DNA of 64,000 nt from Streptomyces sp. NBC_01498 (GCF_036327775.1 NZ_CP109598.1:4278001-4342000), one strand, 5' to 3'. Positions 33,279-41,882 are shown, counted from the first letter of the stretch. Notes: a model not told the origin generated them from the sequence alone. Made by a program: numbers and translations.

Positions 33279-33295
33279 TTGCAACTCGTTCGCAA
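33279..33295 (+). promoter_or_regulatory. Candidate Nur box (nickel-responsive) before cbiM
   Basis: TTGCAA-CTCGT-TCGCAA fits the 6-5-6 Nur-box consensus of S. coelicolor (tTGCaa-N5-ttGCAA) with one mismatch. It lies 68 nt upstream of the transporter's first start codon, next to an AT-rich TATTTAT stretch. I see no cobalamin-riboswitch conserved box in 33102-33363. Confidence 0.5.
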
Positions 33296-33363
33296 CAGAG
33301 GACTATTTATCCGAACGGTTCGCCTCGGCCGTTCCCCGCGTCGGCCGGAATCGGAGCCCACCC

Positions 33364-34455
33364 ATGCATGTCCCCGACGGAATGATCAACCTTCCGGTGT
33401 CGGCCGCCGCCGGCGTCGTCGCCGCAGGAGCGGTGGCCGTCAGCCTGCGCGGCGCCCGCCGCGAACTGGGCTCCGGACCGCTCGCCGAGGGCCACGGCGC
33501 CGAGCGCACCGCGCCCCTCGCGGGCCTCGTCGCCGCCTTCGTCTTCGCCGTGCAGATGCTGAACTTCCCGGTCGCGGCGGGCACCAGCGGCCATCTGCTC
33601 GGCGGCGCGCTCGCGGCGATCCTCGTCGGCCCCGCCACCGGGGTCCTGTGCATCGCCGTCGTCCTGCTGATGCAGGGCATCCTCTTCGCCGACGGCGGGC
33701 TCACCGCGCTCGGCGTCAACATCACGGTCATGGGCCTCGTGACGGTCGTCGTCTCGTACGCCGTCTTCCGCGGCCTGCTCCGGGTCCTGCCCCGCCGGCG
33801 GCCCTCGGTGACCGCCTCGGCGTTCGTCGCCGCCCTGGTGTCCGTGCCGGCCTCCGCCGCCGCCTTCACCCTGCTCTACGCCATCGGCGGCACCACGGAC
33901 ATCCCGATCGGCAAGGTGCTCACGGCGATGGTCGGCGTGCACGTCCTCATCGGTCTCGGCGAGGCGGCGATCACCGCCCTGACGGTCGGCGCGGTCATCG
34001 CCGTACGGCCCGACCTGGTGTACGGGGCCCGCGGCCTCGCCGCGCCGCTCAAGCTGCGGGTCGACGGGCAACTGATCGACGCCCCCGCTCCCGCCGCCCC
34101 GGCGCCCGCCCCCGCCCGCTCCCCGCGCGGCATCCTCGCCGCCGGTCTCGGCACGGCCCTCCTCCTCGCCGGCGTCGTCTCCTTCTACGCCTCCGCCAGC
34201 CCCGACGGCCTGGAAAAGGTCGCCGCCGACAAGGGCTTCGACCGGAAGGTCGAGGAGCACGCCGCCGCCGACTCTCCCCTCGCCGACTACGGAGTCGGCG
34301 ACATCGCCGACTCCCGCCTCTCCGGCGGCCTCGCGGGCGTCATCGGCGTCGGCGCCACGGTCGTCGTCGGCAGCGGGATCTTCTACGCGGTCCACCGCCG
34401 CCGCACGGAGGGCGACGGGGCGTCCCCGTCGGCAGCCACCCCCGGGCGGGCCTGA
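33364..34455 (+). CDS. cbiM: Cobalt/nickel ECF transporter substrate-binding subunit CbiM fused to PDGLE domain
   Basis: A 363-residue membrane protein. The N-terminus MHVPDGMINLP contains the metal-binding His2-x-x-...-Asp of CbiM/NikM, so the start at 33364 must be correct, since the metal site needs the free N-terminus. About seven hydrophobic helices follow (to ~230), including the AGTSGHLLGGALAAILVGPATG signature with a second metal-binding His. After an Ala/Pro linker the C-terminal ~110 residues carry SPDGLEKVAADKGF and a membrane helix, the PDGLE (CbiN/NikN-like) domain. It therefore combines CbiM and the accessory N component. It is the first gene of a three-gene operon with cbiQ and cbiO. 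Confidence 0.92.
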   Translation: MHVPDGMINLPVSAAAGVVAAGAVAVSLRGARRELGSGPLAEGHGAERTAPLAGLVAAFVFAVQMLNFPVAAGTSGHLLGGALAAILVGPATGVLCIAVVLLMQGILFADGGLTALGVNITVMGLVTVVVSYAVFRGLLRVLPRRRPSVTASAFVAALVSVPASAAAFTLLYAIGGTTDIPIGKVLTAMVGVHVLIGLGEAAITALTVGAVIAVRPDLVYGARGLAAPLKLRVDGQLIDAPAPAAPAPAPARSPRGILAAGLGTALLLAGVVSFYASASPDGLEKVAADKGFDRKVEEHAAADSPLADYGVGDIADSRLSGGLAGVIGVGATVVVGSGIFYAVHRRRTEGDGASPSAATPGRA

Positions 34456-34456
34456 C

Positions 34457-35218
34457 ATGGGCGCGGGCCACGCCCACAAGCTCTACCGGCACGGCCACTC
34501 CCCGGTCCACGCGCTGCCGCCGCACTGCAAGCTCGCCGCCGTCCTGTGCTTCGTGCTCGTCGTCGTCGCCACGCCGCGCGAGGCGGTGTGGGCCTTCGGC
34601 CTGTACGCGGCACTGCTCGCCGGGGTCGCGGCGCTGGCCCGCGTCCCGGCGGGCTTCCTGCTGCGCCGGATGCTGATCGAGGTGCCGTTCGTGGCCTTCG
34701 CCGTACTGATGCCGTTCGTGGTCCCCGGCGACCAGGTCCGGGTCCTCGGCCTCCAGCTGAGCGAGCCGGGCCTCTGGGGCGCCTGGAACGTGCTGGCCAA
34801 GGGCACCCTGGGCGTGGCCGCCTCCGTACTCCTCGCCTCCACCACCGAACTGCGCGCCCTGCTGCTGGGCCTGCAACGGCTGGGGCTCCCGCCGATGCTC
34901 GTCCAGATCGCGTCCTTCATGATCCGCTACGGCGACGTGATCACCGACGAGCTGCGCCGGATGTCGATCGCCCGCCGCTCGCGCGGCTTCGAGGCACGCG
35001 GCGTACGGCACTGGGGTGTGCTCGGCAAATCCGCCGGGGCCCTGTTCATCCGCTCCTACGAGCGCGGCGAGCGGGTCCATCTGGCGATGATGAGCCGCGG
35101 CTACACCGGCACGATGCCCGTCATCGACGAGATCACGGCCTCCCGCGCGCAGTGGACGTCCGCCGCGGCACTCCCGCTCTCGGCGCTCGCGGTCTGTCTG
35201 CTTGGCTGGGCCCTATGA
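34457..35218 (+). CDS. cbiQ: ECF transporter transmembrane coupling subunit CbiQ
   Basis: A 253-residue T-component with five to six hydrophobic segments. The two coupling-helix motifs of EcfT proteins appear as ARRSRGFEARG and MMSRGYTGTMP (the Ala/Ser-Arg-Gly signatures that contact the ATPases). The His-rich start GAGHAHKLYRHGHSPVH is common for CbiQ. It starts 1 nt after cbiM and its stop overlaps the cbiO ATG by 4 nt. Confidence 0.92.
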   Translation: MGAGHAHKLYRHGHSPVHALPPHCKLAAVLCFVLVVVATPREAVWAFGLYAALLAGVAALARVPAGFLLRRMLIEVPFVAFAVLMPFVVPGDQVRVLGLQLSEPGLWGAWNVLAKGTLGVAASVLLASTTELRALLLGLQRLGLPPMLVQIASFMIRYGDVITDELRRMSIARRSRGFEARGVRHWGVLGKSAGALFIRSYERGERVHLAMMSRGYTGTMPVIDEITASRAQWTSAAALPLSALAVCLLGWAL

Positions 35219-36063
35219 GCACGCCGTTCCCCGAGCAGTCCCCGCAGCCGACACCCGTGCCGCCGTCCCTGGAGGTGCGCGGGCTCGCCTACGCGTACCC
35301 CGACGGCCACCAGGCCCTATTCGGCGTCGACCTCACCGTCGGGCGCGGCGAGCGCGTCGCCCTGCTCGGCCCCAACGGCGCGGGCAAGACCACACTCGTC
35401 CTGCACCTCAACGGCATCCACACGGCGGGCGCCGGGTCCGTCACCGTCGCCGGACTGCCCGTCGCCAGGCAGCACCTCGCCGAGATCCGCCGCCGCGTCG
35501 GCATCGTCTTCCAGGACCCCGACGACCAGCTGTTCATGCCCACGGTGCGCGAGGACGTGGCCTTCGGCCCCGCCACCTCCGGGCTGCGCGGCGCGGAGCT
35601 GGAGGCCCGGGTGGTCACCGCGCTCACCCGCGTCGGCATGGCGGAGTACGCCGACCGGCCCCCGCACCATCTCTCCTTCGGCCAGCGCCGCCGGGTCGCC
35701 GTCGCGACGGTGCTGGCGATGGAGCCGGAGATCCTCGTCCTGGACGAGCCCTCGTCCAACCTCGATCCGGCCTCGCGCCGCGAACTCGCCGACATCCTGC
35801 GGGCGTTGGACGTCACGGTGCTGATGGTCACCCACGACCTGCCGTACGCGCTCGAACTGTGCCCGCGCGCCGTGATCCTCAGCGAGGGCGTCATCGCCGC
35901 CGACGGGCCGACCCGCGAACTGCTCGCCGACGCCGCGCTGATGGGCGCGCACCGCCTGGAGCTGCCGTTCGGCTTCGACCCCGGCTTCGACCCGGGGCGC
36001 GGCCCCGGTCGCGGCCCGGGGCCCGGCTCCGGTTACGGCCCCGGGTCGGTCGCGTCACGCTGA
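35215..36063 (+). CDS. cbiO: ECF transporter ATPase subunit CbiO
   Basis: A 282-residue ABC ATPase powering cobalt/nickel uptake. Walker A GPNGAGKTT is near 50. The Q-loop is FQDPDDQLF. The signature motif is LSFGQRRRVAVA. Walker B ILVLDEPSSNLDP is near 180. The H-loop is VTHDLPYALE. The last ~25 residues are an unusual FDPGFDPGRGPGRGPGPG-type tail. It overlaps cbiQ by 4 nt; there is only one ATPase gene, so a homodimer is expected. Confidence 0.92.
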   Translation: MSTPFPEQSPQPTPVPPSLEVRGLAYAYPDGHQALFGVDLTVGRGERVALLGPNGAGKTTLVLHLNGIHTAGAGSVTVAGLPVARQHLAEIRRRVGIVFQDPDDQLFMPTVREDVAFGPATSGLRGAELEARVVTALTRVGMAEYADRPPHHLSFGQRRRVAVATVLAMEPEILVLDEPSSNLDPASRRELADILRALDVTVLMVTHDLPYALELCPRAVILSEGVIAADGPTRELLADAALMGAHRLELPFGFDPGFDPGRGPGRGPGPGSGYGPGSVASR

Positions 36064-36108
36064 ACCCCGGTGGCACCGCCCTACCCGCGAACCGTGCACC
36101 ATGGAGAC

Positions 36109-37329
36109 ATGAGCGGGATGGGGAGCGGGAGCGGGATGATCGACGTCGCTGATGTCCAGGGCACGGTGGCCGACGGCTTCGAACCTGTCAGGGCCGCGTT
36201 CGTACGGAACTTCCAGGAACGCGGCGAACGCGGCGCCGCCGTCGCCGTCTACCGTGACGGCCACAAGGTCGTCGACCTGTGGGCCGGCACCCGCGACGTG
36301 GACGGCACCGAGCCGTGGGCCGTCGACACCGCGCAGGTCGTCCGCTCCGCGACGAAGGGTGTCGCCGCCGCCGTACCGCTGCTGCTGCACCAGCGCGGGC
36401 GCATCGACCTGGACGCCCCGGTCGGCACGTACTGGCCGGAGTTCAAGACGGCGGGCAAGGAACGGGTCCTCGTACGGCACGTGTTGTCGCACCGCGCGGG
36501 CGTCCCCGTGCTCGACCGGCCGCTCACCCCCGCCGAGGCCCTCGACGGCGAGTCGGGCGCCCGCGCGCTGGCCGCGCAGCGCCCCGCGTGGGAACCGGGC
36601 ACCGACCACGGCTACCACGCCCACACCTACGGCTGGCTGGTCGCCGAACTCGTCAAACGGGTCACCGGGCGCTCCGTCGGCCGGTGGATCGCCGACGAGA
36701 TCGCCCGCCCGCTCGGCCTGGACTTCTGGATCGGGCTGCCCGCCGAGGAGGCGCACCGGGTGGGCCGGATCGGGAAGATCGAGGAACCCGCAGGAACCGG
36801 CGGCGAGTTGCGGCTGCGCGCGAAACGGTCGGTCTCGGAGGCGTACCGGGACCCCGACTCGCTCACCCGGCGGGCGTTCGGTGTGATCGACCCGCTGCCC
36901 GACGAGAACAGCCCCGAGTACCGGGCCGCCGAGATGCCCGCGAGCGGCGGGATCTCCACCGCGCGGGCCCTGGCGCGCTGCTACGCGGCCATGATCGGCC
37001 CGGTCGACGGCCCCGGCCACGGCTACCGGGGCGGCGACCGGCTGTTCGCCCCGGCGACGCTGACGCTCGCCCGCACCGAGGAGTCGGCCGGCCCCGACCG
37101 GGTGCTCGTGGTCGGCACCCGCTTCGGCCCCGGCTTCATGCTGCACGGCTCGGGCGCCCCGATGCTGGGCCCCGGCTCGTTCGGCCACCCGGGGCGCGGC
37201 GGCTCGCTCGGCTTCGCCGACCCCGAGTCGGGCATCGCCTTCGGCTACGTCACCAACGGCATGCGCAAGGGCGTCACGGCCGATCCGCGCGCCCAGGCCC
37301 TGGTGCGCGCGGTCCGGTCGGCGACATGA
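36109..37329 (+). CDS. Serine beta-lactamase-family hydrolase (EstB/class C-like)
   Basis: A 406-residue protein of the beta-lactamase/transpeptidase-like fold, family VIII esterase type. SATKG near 80 is the SxxK nucleophile motif. YHAHTYGW near 170 is the Y-x-N-like motif, with His in place of Asn. HPGRGGS near 365 replaces KTG. No signal peptide is visible, which argues for a cytoplasmic esterase rather than a true beta-lactamase or PBP. The ATG at 36109 is preceded by CACCAT at 6 nt, consistent with leaderless expression. A start at 36118 or 36070 is possible. Confidence 0.85.
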   Translation: MSGMGSGSGMIDVADVQGTVADGFEPVRAAFVRNFQERGERGAAVAVYRDGHKVVDLWAGTRDVDGTEPWAVDTAQVVRSATKGVAAAVPLLLHQRGRIDLDAPVGTYWPEFKTAGKERVLVRHVLSHRAGVPVLDRPLTPAEALDGESGARALAAQRPAWEPGTDHGYHAHTYGWLVAELVKRVTGRSVGRWIADEIARPLGLDFWIGLPAEEAHRVGRIGKIEEPAGTGGELRLRAKRSVSEAYRDPDSLTRRAFGVIDPLPDENSPEYRAAEMPASGGISTARALARCYAAMIGPVDGPGHGYRGGDRLFAPATLTLARTEESAGPDRVLVVGTRFGPGFMLHGSGAPMLGPGSFGHPGRGGSLGFADPESGIAFGYVTNGMRKGVTADPRAQALVRAVRSAT

Positions 37330-37336
37330 TCACCGC

Positions 37337-38200
37337 ATGACGGAATCGGAAGCCGGAGCGGAAACGGAAGCGGGAGCACGAACAGGAGCGGAAGCGGGCG
37401 CGCGAACAGGAACGGGACCGCGATTCGAGAACCACGGCGTGCTGATCACCGGAGCCGGGCGCGGCATCGGCGAGGCGATCGCCCGGCGGCTGGCCGCCGA
37501 GGGCGCGCGGGTCCTGGTCACCGACGTGGACGGGGCGCGCGCGGAACGGGCGGCCGGGGCGATCGACGGGGCGGAGCCGTACGTGTGCGACGTCGGCGAC
37601 CGCGCGTCGGTCGAGGCGGCCGTGGCGTACGCCGCCGAACGGTTCGGCTCGCTCGACGTCCTCGTCAACAACGCGTACTCCTGCTCCCCGGACGCCCCGC
37701 GCTTCGAGGACGAACCGGACGAGCACTGGGCCCGCGACCTCGATCTCACCCTCACCGGCGCCTTCCGCTGCGCGCGGGCGGCCCTGCCGCACCTGACCGC
37801 CACCGGGCGCGGCGCGATCGTCAACATCGGCTCCGTCAACGGTGAGCAGGACTTCGGCAACCACGCGTACAGCGCCGCCAAGGCGGGCCTCGCGAGCCTC
37901 ACGCGCACACTGGCCGGGCACGCGGCGCCGCGCGGGGTACGGGTCAACCTCGTCGCCCCCGGCACGATCCACACCGACGCCTGGCAGGGCCGCGAGGCCA
38001 ACCTGGAACGCGCGGCACCGCACTACCCGGCGGGCCGGGTGGGCCGGCCGGACGACGTCGCCTCGGCGGTGGCGTTCCTGGCGTCGGCCGACGCGGGCTG
38101 GATCACGGGCGTGACCCTGCCGGTGGACGGCGGCATCCTGACGGCGAACCTGGGGCTGCGGGCCGCTCTCGCGGAGCCGCCTCTCCCGCCGGAGCGATGA
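37337..38200 (+). CDS. Short-chain dehydrogenase/reductase
   Basis: A 287-residue classical SDR. TGAGRGIG near 42 binds the cofactor, VTDVDGARAE suggests NAD(H), NNAYS replaces NNAG, and Ser...YSAAKAG is the catalytic set. The first ~30 residues are a Glu/Ala/Thr/Gly repeat (AGAETEAGARTG), so the true start may be internal (GTG at about 37439). A CATGAT hexamer exactly 6 nt before the annotated ATG suggests a leaderless start. It begins 7 nt after the beta-lactamase-family gene and may share its transcript. Confidence 0.85.
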   Translation: MTESEAGAETEAGARTGAEAGARTGTGPRFENHGVLITGAGRGIGEAIARRLAAEGARVLVTDVDGARAERAAGAIDGAEPYVCDVGDRASVEAAVAYAAERFGSLDVLVNNAYSCSPDAPRFEDEPDEHWARDLDLTLTGAFRCARAALPHLTATGRGAIVNIGSVNGEQDFGNHAYSAAKAGLASLTRTLAGHAAPRGVRVNLVAPGTIHTDAWQGREANLERAAPHYPAGRVGRPDDVASAVAFLASADAGWITGVTLPVDGGILTANLGLRAALAEPPLPPER

Positions 38201-38280
38201 GTTTCGGCCGCCTGCGGGGTCGTACGTGTGTCACCCGCGACTGCGGCTGACCGTGCTCCGATCGCAAGGACGGCTCCACC

Positions 38281-39093
38281 ATGGTCACCACCCACACGCT
38301 CGACGTTCCCGGCGCGCACCTGTACTACGAGGTACGGGGTTCCGGCCCCTTCCTGGTGCTGACCGGCGCGCCCATGAGCGCCGTGCATTTCGCGCCGCTG
38401 GCCGAGGCGCTCGCCGAGTCGTACACCGTCGTCACGCACGACCCCAGAGGCATCTCCGCCAGCACCCTGGACGACCCCGAGCAGGACTCCACCCCCGACC
38501 TGCGCGCCGACGACATCGCCGCGATCCTGGACGACCTCGGCGCGGAGTCGGCCGACGTCCTCGGCAGCAGCGGCGGCGCGGTGACCGGCCTCGCGCTGGT
38601 CACCCGGCACCCGGCGCGGGTACGGACCCTGGTCGCGCACGAGCCCCCGGTCCTGGAGGTGCTGCCGGACGCGGCCGAGCGGCGGGCGGAGACGGACGAC
38701 ATCGTCGAGACGTTCCACCGGGAGGGGCCGGGCCCGGCGTTCATGAAGTTCATGGCGATCTCGGGCATGACGGACGCCGAGGAGGGCGCCCCCGCCGGGC
38801 CGCCGGAGGAGCCCTCGGAACAGGACATGGCGGACGGCGCCCGCTTCCTCGCCCACGAACTGCGCGGCACGACGCGCTACGTCCCCGACACCGCCGCCCT
38901 GACGGCCGCCCCGTCCCGCGTCGTGATCGGCATCGGCGCGACCTCGGGCCCGCTCCTCACCTTCCGTACGTCCACGGAACTGGCCGCCCGGCTCGACGTC
39001 ACCCCGACCGAATTCCCGGGCGGCCACGGCGGTTTCGTGGAGGCGCCGGGGGAGTTCGCGGAGGTGCTGCGGAAGGTGCTGGCGGGGTCGTAG
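38281..39093 (+). CDS. Alpha/beta hydrolase
   Basis: A 270-residue alpha/beta hydrolase. VLTGAPMSAVHF is in the place of the oxyanion loop. DPRGISAS follows strand 4. The nucleophile elbow is GSSGGA near 98. GIGATSGP is in the acid region, and GGHGGFVEAPGEF has the catalytic His. A Glu/Ala/Pro-rich cap insertion (about 160-185) is present. The ATG follows GGACGGCTCCACC. It stands alone between an SDR and a gene-poor gap, so its substrate is unknown. Confidence 0.85.
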   Translation: MVTTHTLDVPGAHLYYEVRGSGPFLVLTGAPMSAVHFAPLAEALAESYTVVTHDPRGISASTLDDPEQDSTPDLRADDIAAILDDLGAESADVLGSSGGAVTGLALVTRHPARVRTLVAHEPPVLEVLPDAAERRAETDDIVETFHREGPGPAFMKFMAISGMTDAEEGAPAGPPEEPSEQDMADGARFLAHELRGTTRYVPDTAALTAAPSRVVIGIGATSGPLLTFRTSTELAARLDVTPTEFPGGHGGFVEAPGEFAEVLRKVLAGS

Positions 39094-39536
39094 GGCTGCG
39101 CCCGAGCGTCGTGGGCCGGGGCGGGGGGAGTGCCCGGCCATGCGGGTGGCGCGGTCACTCCCCGCGCGCCGGCGTCTCCCTCATGACGCCCTCGATCGGC
39201 ACGCCGACTGCGGGATTCGCGACGCGTTCGTCGACGATCCGATTGATCTCGCGTTCTTCCCACGCGTGGACTTCTGTGGGCACGGGCTGCGTCATGCACC
39301 CAGACGTACCAAACGGGCTCATGTCTACACCACTGGGAGCACGCCGGGCCGTGACGCTGGCGCGGCGGTGCGGTGCGGTACGGGCGGCGGTACGGGGCGG
39401 CGGGGCGGCGCGGTACGGGCCGCTTCCTGTACGCGCGCCACCCCGGCGGAGCGGAGGTCGAATACGTGGAGTGGGTACCGGAGTTGGTGGCGCGGATCGT
39501 ACGCCCGTAGCCACCGGGCCCATCCCGGCCGGCCGT
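39094..39536. other. Gap with no confident gene; possible gene remnants
   Basis: The minus strand holds the short candidate ORF listed at 39155-39295. On the plus strand, 39355-39510 reads an open frame ending in natural-looking protein sequence (RFLYARHPGGAEVEYVEWV then PELVARIVRP and TAG) after a low-complexity GGTACGGGCGGCGG run (39370-39420). No start with a ribosome-binding site is visible. It could be the 3' remnant of a lost gene. Confidence 0.35.
39155..39295 (-). CDS. Small hypothetical protein (46 aa)
   Basis: ATG at 39295 gives MTQPVPTEVHAWEEREINRI and a mixed charged remainder ending RETPARGE. The composition (Glu/Arg/Val/Ile, few Pro/Arg runs) is more protein-like than GC-rich shadow frames. 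An alternative ATG at 39322 adds nine residues. No family is recognised; an antitoxin-like DNA-binding peptide is only a guess from size and charge. No clear ribosome-binding site is seen. Confidence 0.3.
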   Translation of the reverse strand: MTQPVPTEVHAWEEREINRIVDERVANPAVGVPIEGVMRETPARGE

Positions 39537-39932
39537 TCAGGTGCGGACCGACTCCGACTCGAAGCGTTGGCGCGACGCCTCGATCAGACCGAGATGCCGA
39601 CGCGTCCACTCGCACAGACCGTCGATCGTCGCGCGCAGGGCCTGACCCGGCTGGGTGAGGGTGTACTCGACCCGTGGCGGTACGACGGGGTGCACGGTCC
39701 GTTCGACCAGGCCGTTGCGTTCCAGCATGCGCAGATTCTGGGTGAGCATCTTGTGGCTGATGCCCTCGACCTCGTTCCGCAACTCGCCGAAACGCAGGGT
39801 GCCCTCCCCCAGGGCCTCGATGATCAGGAGCGCCCACTTGTTGGCGACGTCCGAGAAGATCTCCCGCGCCAGCGAGTCCGCCCGCCTCAGGTCCGCGTCG
39901 TCGGGCGAGCCACTGACCTGCTTGGTCACCAT
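39537..39932 (-). CDS. HxlR-family transcriptional regulator
   Basis: A 131-residue winged helix-turn-helix protein. Core features: FSDVANKWALLIIEALGEGTLRFGELRN, then ISHKMLTQNLRMLERNGLVERTVHP and RVEYTLTQPGQALR, the HxlR/MarR-like pattern. GGAG lies 6-7 nt before the ATG. It is divergent from a RidA-family gene with 97 bp between. HxlR proteins commonly control such a divergent enzyme in response to aldehydes, quinones or redox stress, so control of the ridA-like gene is likely. Confidence 0.9.
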   Translation of the reverse strand: MVTKQVSGSPDDADLRRADSLAREIFSDVANKWALLIIEALGEGTLRFGELRNEVEGISHKMLTQNLRMLERNGLVERTVHPVVPPRVEYTLTQPGQALRATIDGLCEWTRRHLGLIEASRQRFESESVRT

Positions 39933-40029
39933 CAGGTTCTCCAGTCACCGAAAAGTGCGTTCTTCCACGTCAGAGGAAACTCTCTTACGGTTCCCGAGTA
40001 ACCACAAGAGAGCAAGGAAAGGCAGCAGC

Positions 40030-40437
40030 ATGCCCATCGCCCTGACGAACCCCACCGGACTGCCCGAGATCGACGTCTACCGCCAGGTCTCGGTCGCGAC
40101 CGGATCGAAGCTGGTCTTCGTCGCCGGGCAGGTGGCCTGGGACGCCGACGGGGTCACCGTCGGCGCCGGCGACCTCACGGCCCAGGTCGAGCGGTGCTAC
40201 CTCAACGTCGGCACCGCACTGGCCGGCGTCGGAGCGACCTTCGACGACGTGGCGAAGCTGACCGTCTACGTGGTCGACTGGACCCCCGACAAGATGCCCC
40301 TGTTCCTGGAGGGGGCGGCTCGGGCGTTCGCGAAGCTCGGAGTCACCCCCGTACCGCCCGTCTCCCTGCTGGGACTCGCCGCGCTGGACGTGCCCGAGCA
40401 CCTGGTCGAGATCGAGGCCACGGCCGTCCTCGCCTGA
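40030..40437 (+). CDS. RidA-family protein (reactive imine/enamine deaminase)
   Basis: A 135-residue YjgF/YER057c/UK114 protein with AAGGAAAGG before the ATG. Key parts: SKLVFVAGQVAWDADG, DLTAQVERCYLNVGTAL, LTVYVVDWTPDK and PVSLLGLAALDVPEHLVEIEATAVL. The Arg usually found in the active site (near R105 of E. coli RidA) is replaced in SLLGLAAL, so this is one of the Rid subfamilies that may lack classic imine deaminase activity. It is divergent from the HxlR regulator and ends at a hairpin. Confidence 0.88.
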   Translation: MPIALTNPTGLPEIDVYRQVSVATGSKLVFVAGQVAWDADGVTVGAGDLTAQVERCYLNVGTALAGVGATFDDVAKLTVYVVDWTPDKMPLFLEGAARAFAKLGVTPVPPVSLLGLAALDVPEHLVEIEATAVLA

Positions 40438-40478
40438 GCGCGCCCACCGAGCCCACGCGCGGAACGCCCGACCCTGCG

Positions 40479-40510
40479 GAGCGCCCGACCACGCGGGTGG
40501 TTGGGCGCTC
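40479..40510 (+). terminator. Terminator after ridA-like gene
   Basis: A 14-bp stem (40479-40492 with 40497-40510, one G-U pair) and a GCGG loop, 42 nt after the stop. The remaining gap to 40773 is of locally lower GC and contains no gene I can support. Confidence 0.75.
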
Positions 40511-40773
40511 GTGGTCACCGTGCGCCGAACACGTCACCGTATGGGCCGCCCGCCATCCGTGACAGCTCCTTCAAGCCTCCTCGATGAACCGAGCAGACAG
40601 TGAAAGGCTCCGGGGGGCGAATGCCCCTCACCGCAAAAGCCTGCTCAAACCGCGCAAACCTCACAGGTCAGTAGGCGGCTCAGCCGATTCTCTGACCGAT
40701 GGTGGAGGTGGCGATGAGTTCGCCCGGCCCGGAGAGTCCCACCACTGTTGTCGCCCCATCACAGGAGGAACGC

Positions 40774-41418
40774 GTGGCTCAGCTATTGAGAGTCCAGAAC
40801 TTCAACATCTCGAGTGACGGCATCGGTGCCGGCGAGGACCAGACCCTCGAGAGGCCGTTCGGTCATGTCGACCCCGGGAGGCTGTTCGCCTGGGCCGGTG
40901 CCACGGCGAGCTGGCCCATGCGCACCGACCCCGGGGGGAGCCGGGGCCTGGACGACTACCTCACGCGGGACTACGCGCGCAACATCGGCGCCGAGATCAT
41001 GGGCCGCAACAAGTTCGGGCCCCAGCGCGGGCCCTGGCAGGACCATGAGTGGCAGGGCTGGTGGGGTGACGAGCCCCCGTTCCGCACCCCGGTGTTCGTC
41101 CTGACCCACTACGAGCGCCCTTCGATCACGCTCTCCGACACCACGTTCCACTTCGTCGACGGTGACCCCGCCACGGTCCTCGAACAGGCCCGGGAGGCGG
41201 CACAGGGCAAAGACGTCCGACTCGGCGGCGGGGCGACCACCATCCGGCAGTTTCTCGACGCGGACCTGGTCGACACCATGCACGTGGCGGTCTCGCCGCT
41301 GGAGCTCGGATCCGGAGTACGGCTCTGGGAGTCCCCCGACGAGCTGCTCGACCGGTTCCACCTCGAAGTCGTTCCCAGCCCGAGCGGAGTGAGGCACCAC
41401 CTGTTCTGGCGCAAGTGA
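40774..41418 (+). CDS. Dihydrofolate reductase-family protein (RibD C-terminal domain)
   Basis: A 214-residue RibD_C/DHFR-like protein. The GTG at 40774 has AGGAGG 5 nt upstream and yields AQLLRVQNFNISSDGIGAGEDQ, the usual family start. An upstream ATG (40714), which also has GGAGG, would add 20 unlike residues. EIMGRNKFGP, FVLTHYERP, VRLGGGATTIRQFLDADLVD and MHVAVSPLELGSGVRLW are typical. The family is probably NADPH-dependent; the substrate is unknown and it is not the folate enzyme. It is monocistronic as far as I can see. Confidence 0.85.
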   Translation: MAQLLRVQNFNISSDGIGAGEDQTLERPFGHVDPGRLFAWAGATASWPMRTDPGGSRGLDDYLTRDYARNIGAEIMGRNKFGPQRGPWQDHEWQGWWGDEPPFRTPVFVLTHYERPSITLSDTTFHFVDGDPATVLEQAREAAQGKDVRLGGGATTIRQFLDADLVDTMHVAVSPLELGSGVRLWESPDELLDRFHLEVVPSPSGVRHHLFWRK

Positions 41419-41522
41419 CCGGCCCTCAGGGCCAGCTCCGGGCACCGGACACGCTGCGCACGTGGCGGCCCTGAATTCGTCAACAGCCTGACATACGTGG
41501 TGTATTGGGCGAGAATTCGCCC

Positions 41523-41882
41523 ATGCGGGGATGGAAGAGAACAGCACTCGTCGTCGGCTCGGGCGCCTTGATCCTGGCGATGGTCGTGGTCTGGACGGTG
41601 GTGGATCTCGGAACGGCGGACGGTGTGGCCAGCGTCGTCGGGGCATCGGCCGGCGTGGTCGGTATCGGGTACGCCCTCATCAGTGGCGGAGCACCTCAGC
41701 AGCCCGGCACCTATGAGACCACCCGGACCGGCAGGAACACCGTACGGAACGGCGGCCAGTCCAACACCGGCATCAAGCACACCGGTTCGGGCGGCCCCGT
41801 CCGGGCGACCGCCACGGACACCGGGGACGTCGAGGCGGACGGTGACGGCAGCGGGGCGAACAGCGGCATCCAGCTCGACTGA
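41523..41882 (+). CDS. Small membrane protein with Gly/Asn/Thr-rich tail
   Basis: About 119 residues from ATG 41523 (a TTG at 41505 would add six). After MRGWKR come two hydrophobic segments (about 7-25 and 35-52), then a 65-residue soluble tail rich in Gly, Asn, Thr, Asp: NTVRNGGQSNTGIKHTGSGG followed by DTGDVEADGDGSGANSG. No enzyme motif is present. The N/G/T-rich pattern looks like beta-helical or amyloid-signalling-like tails seen in small actinomycete membrane proteins, but this is only a visual likeness. An inverted repeat GGGCGA-GAAT-TCGCCC (41507-41522) abuts the ATG. An AAA-type ATPase gene follows 142 bp downstream. Confidence 0.6.
   Translation: MRGWKRTALVVGSGALILAMVVVWTVVDLGTADGVASVVGASAGVVGIGYALISGGAPQQPGTYETTRTGRNTVRNGGQSNTGIKHTGSGGPVRATATDTGDVEADGDGSGANSGIQLD

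Noticed and set aside
33102..33363. Cobalamin riboswitch before cbiM
   Set aside because: I could not find the conserved B12-box sequence or the supporting stems. A Nur-box-like repeat is a better match.
36109..37329. True beta-lactamase resistance gene
   Set aside because: No signal peptide, and YxH and HxG motifs replace YxN and KTG; it fits family VIII esterases better.
40584..40773. Phage attachment site or tRNA remnant in the lower-GC gap
   Set aside because: No cloverleaf can be drawn and no integrase or flanking repeat is present.
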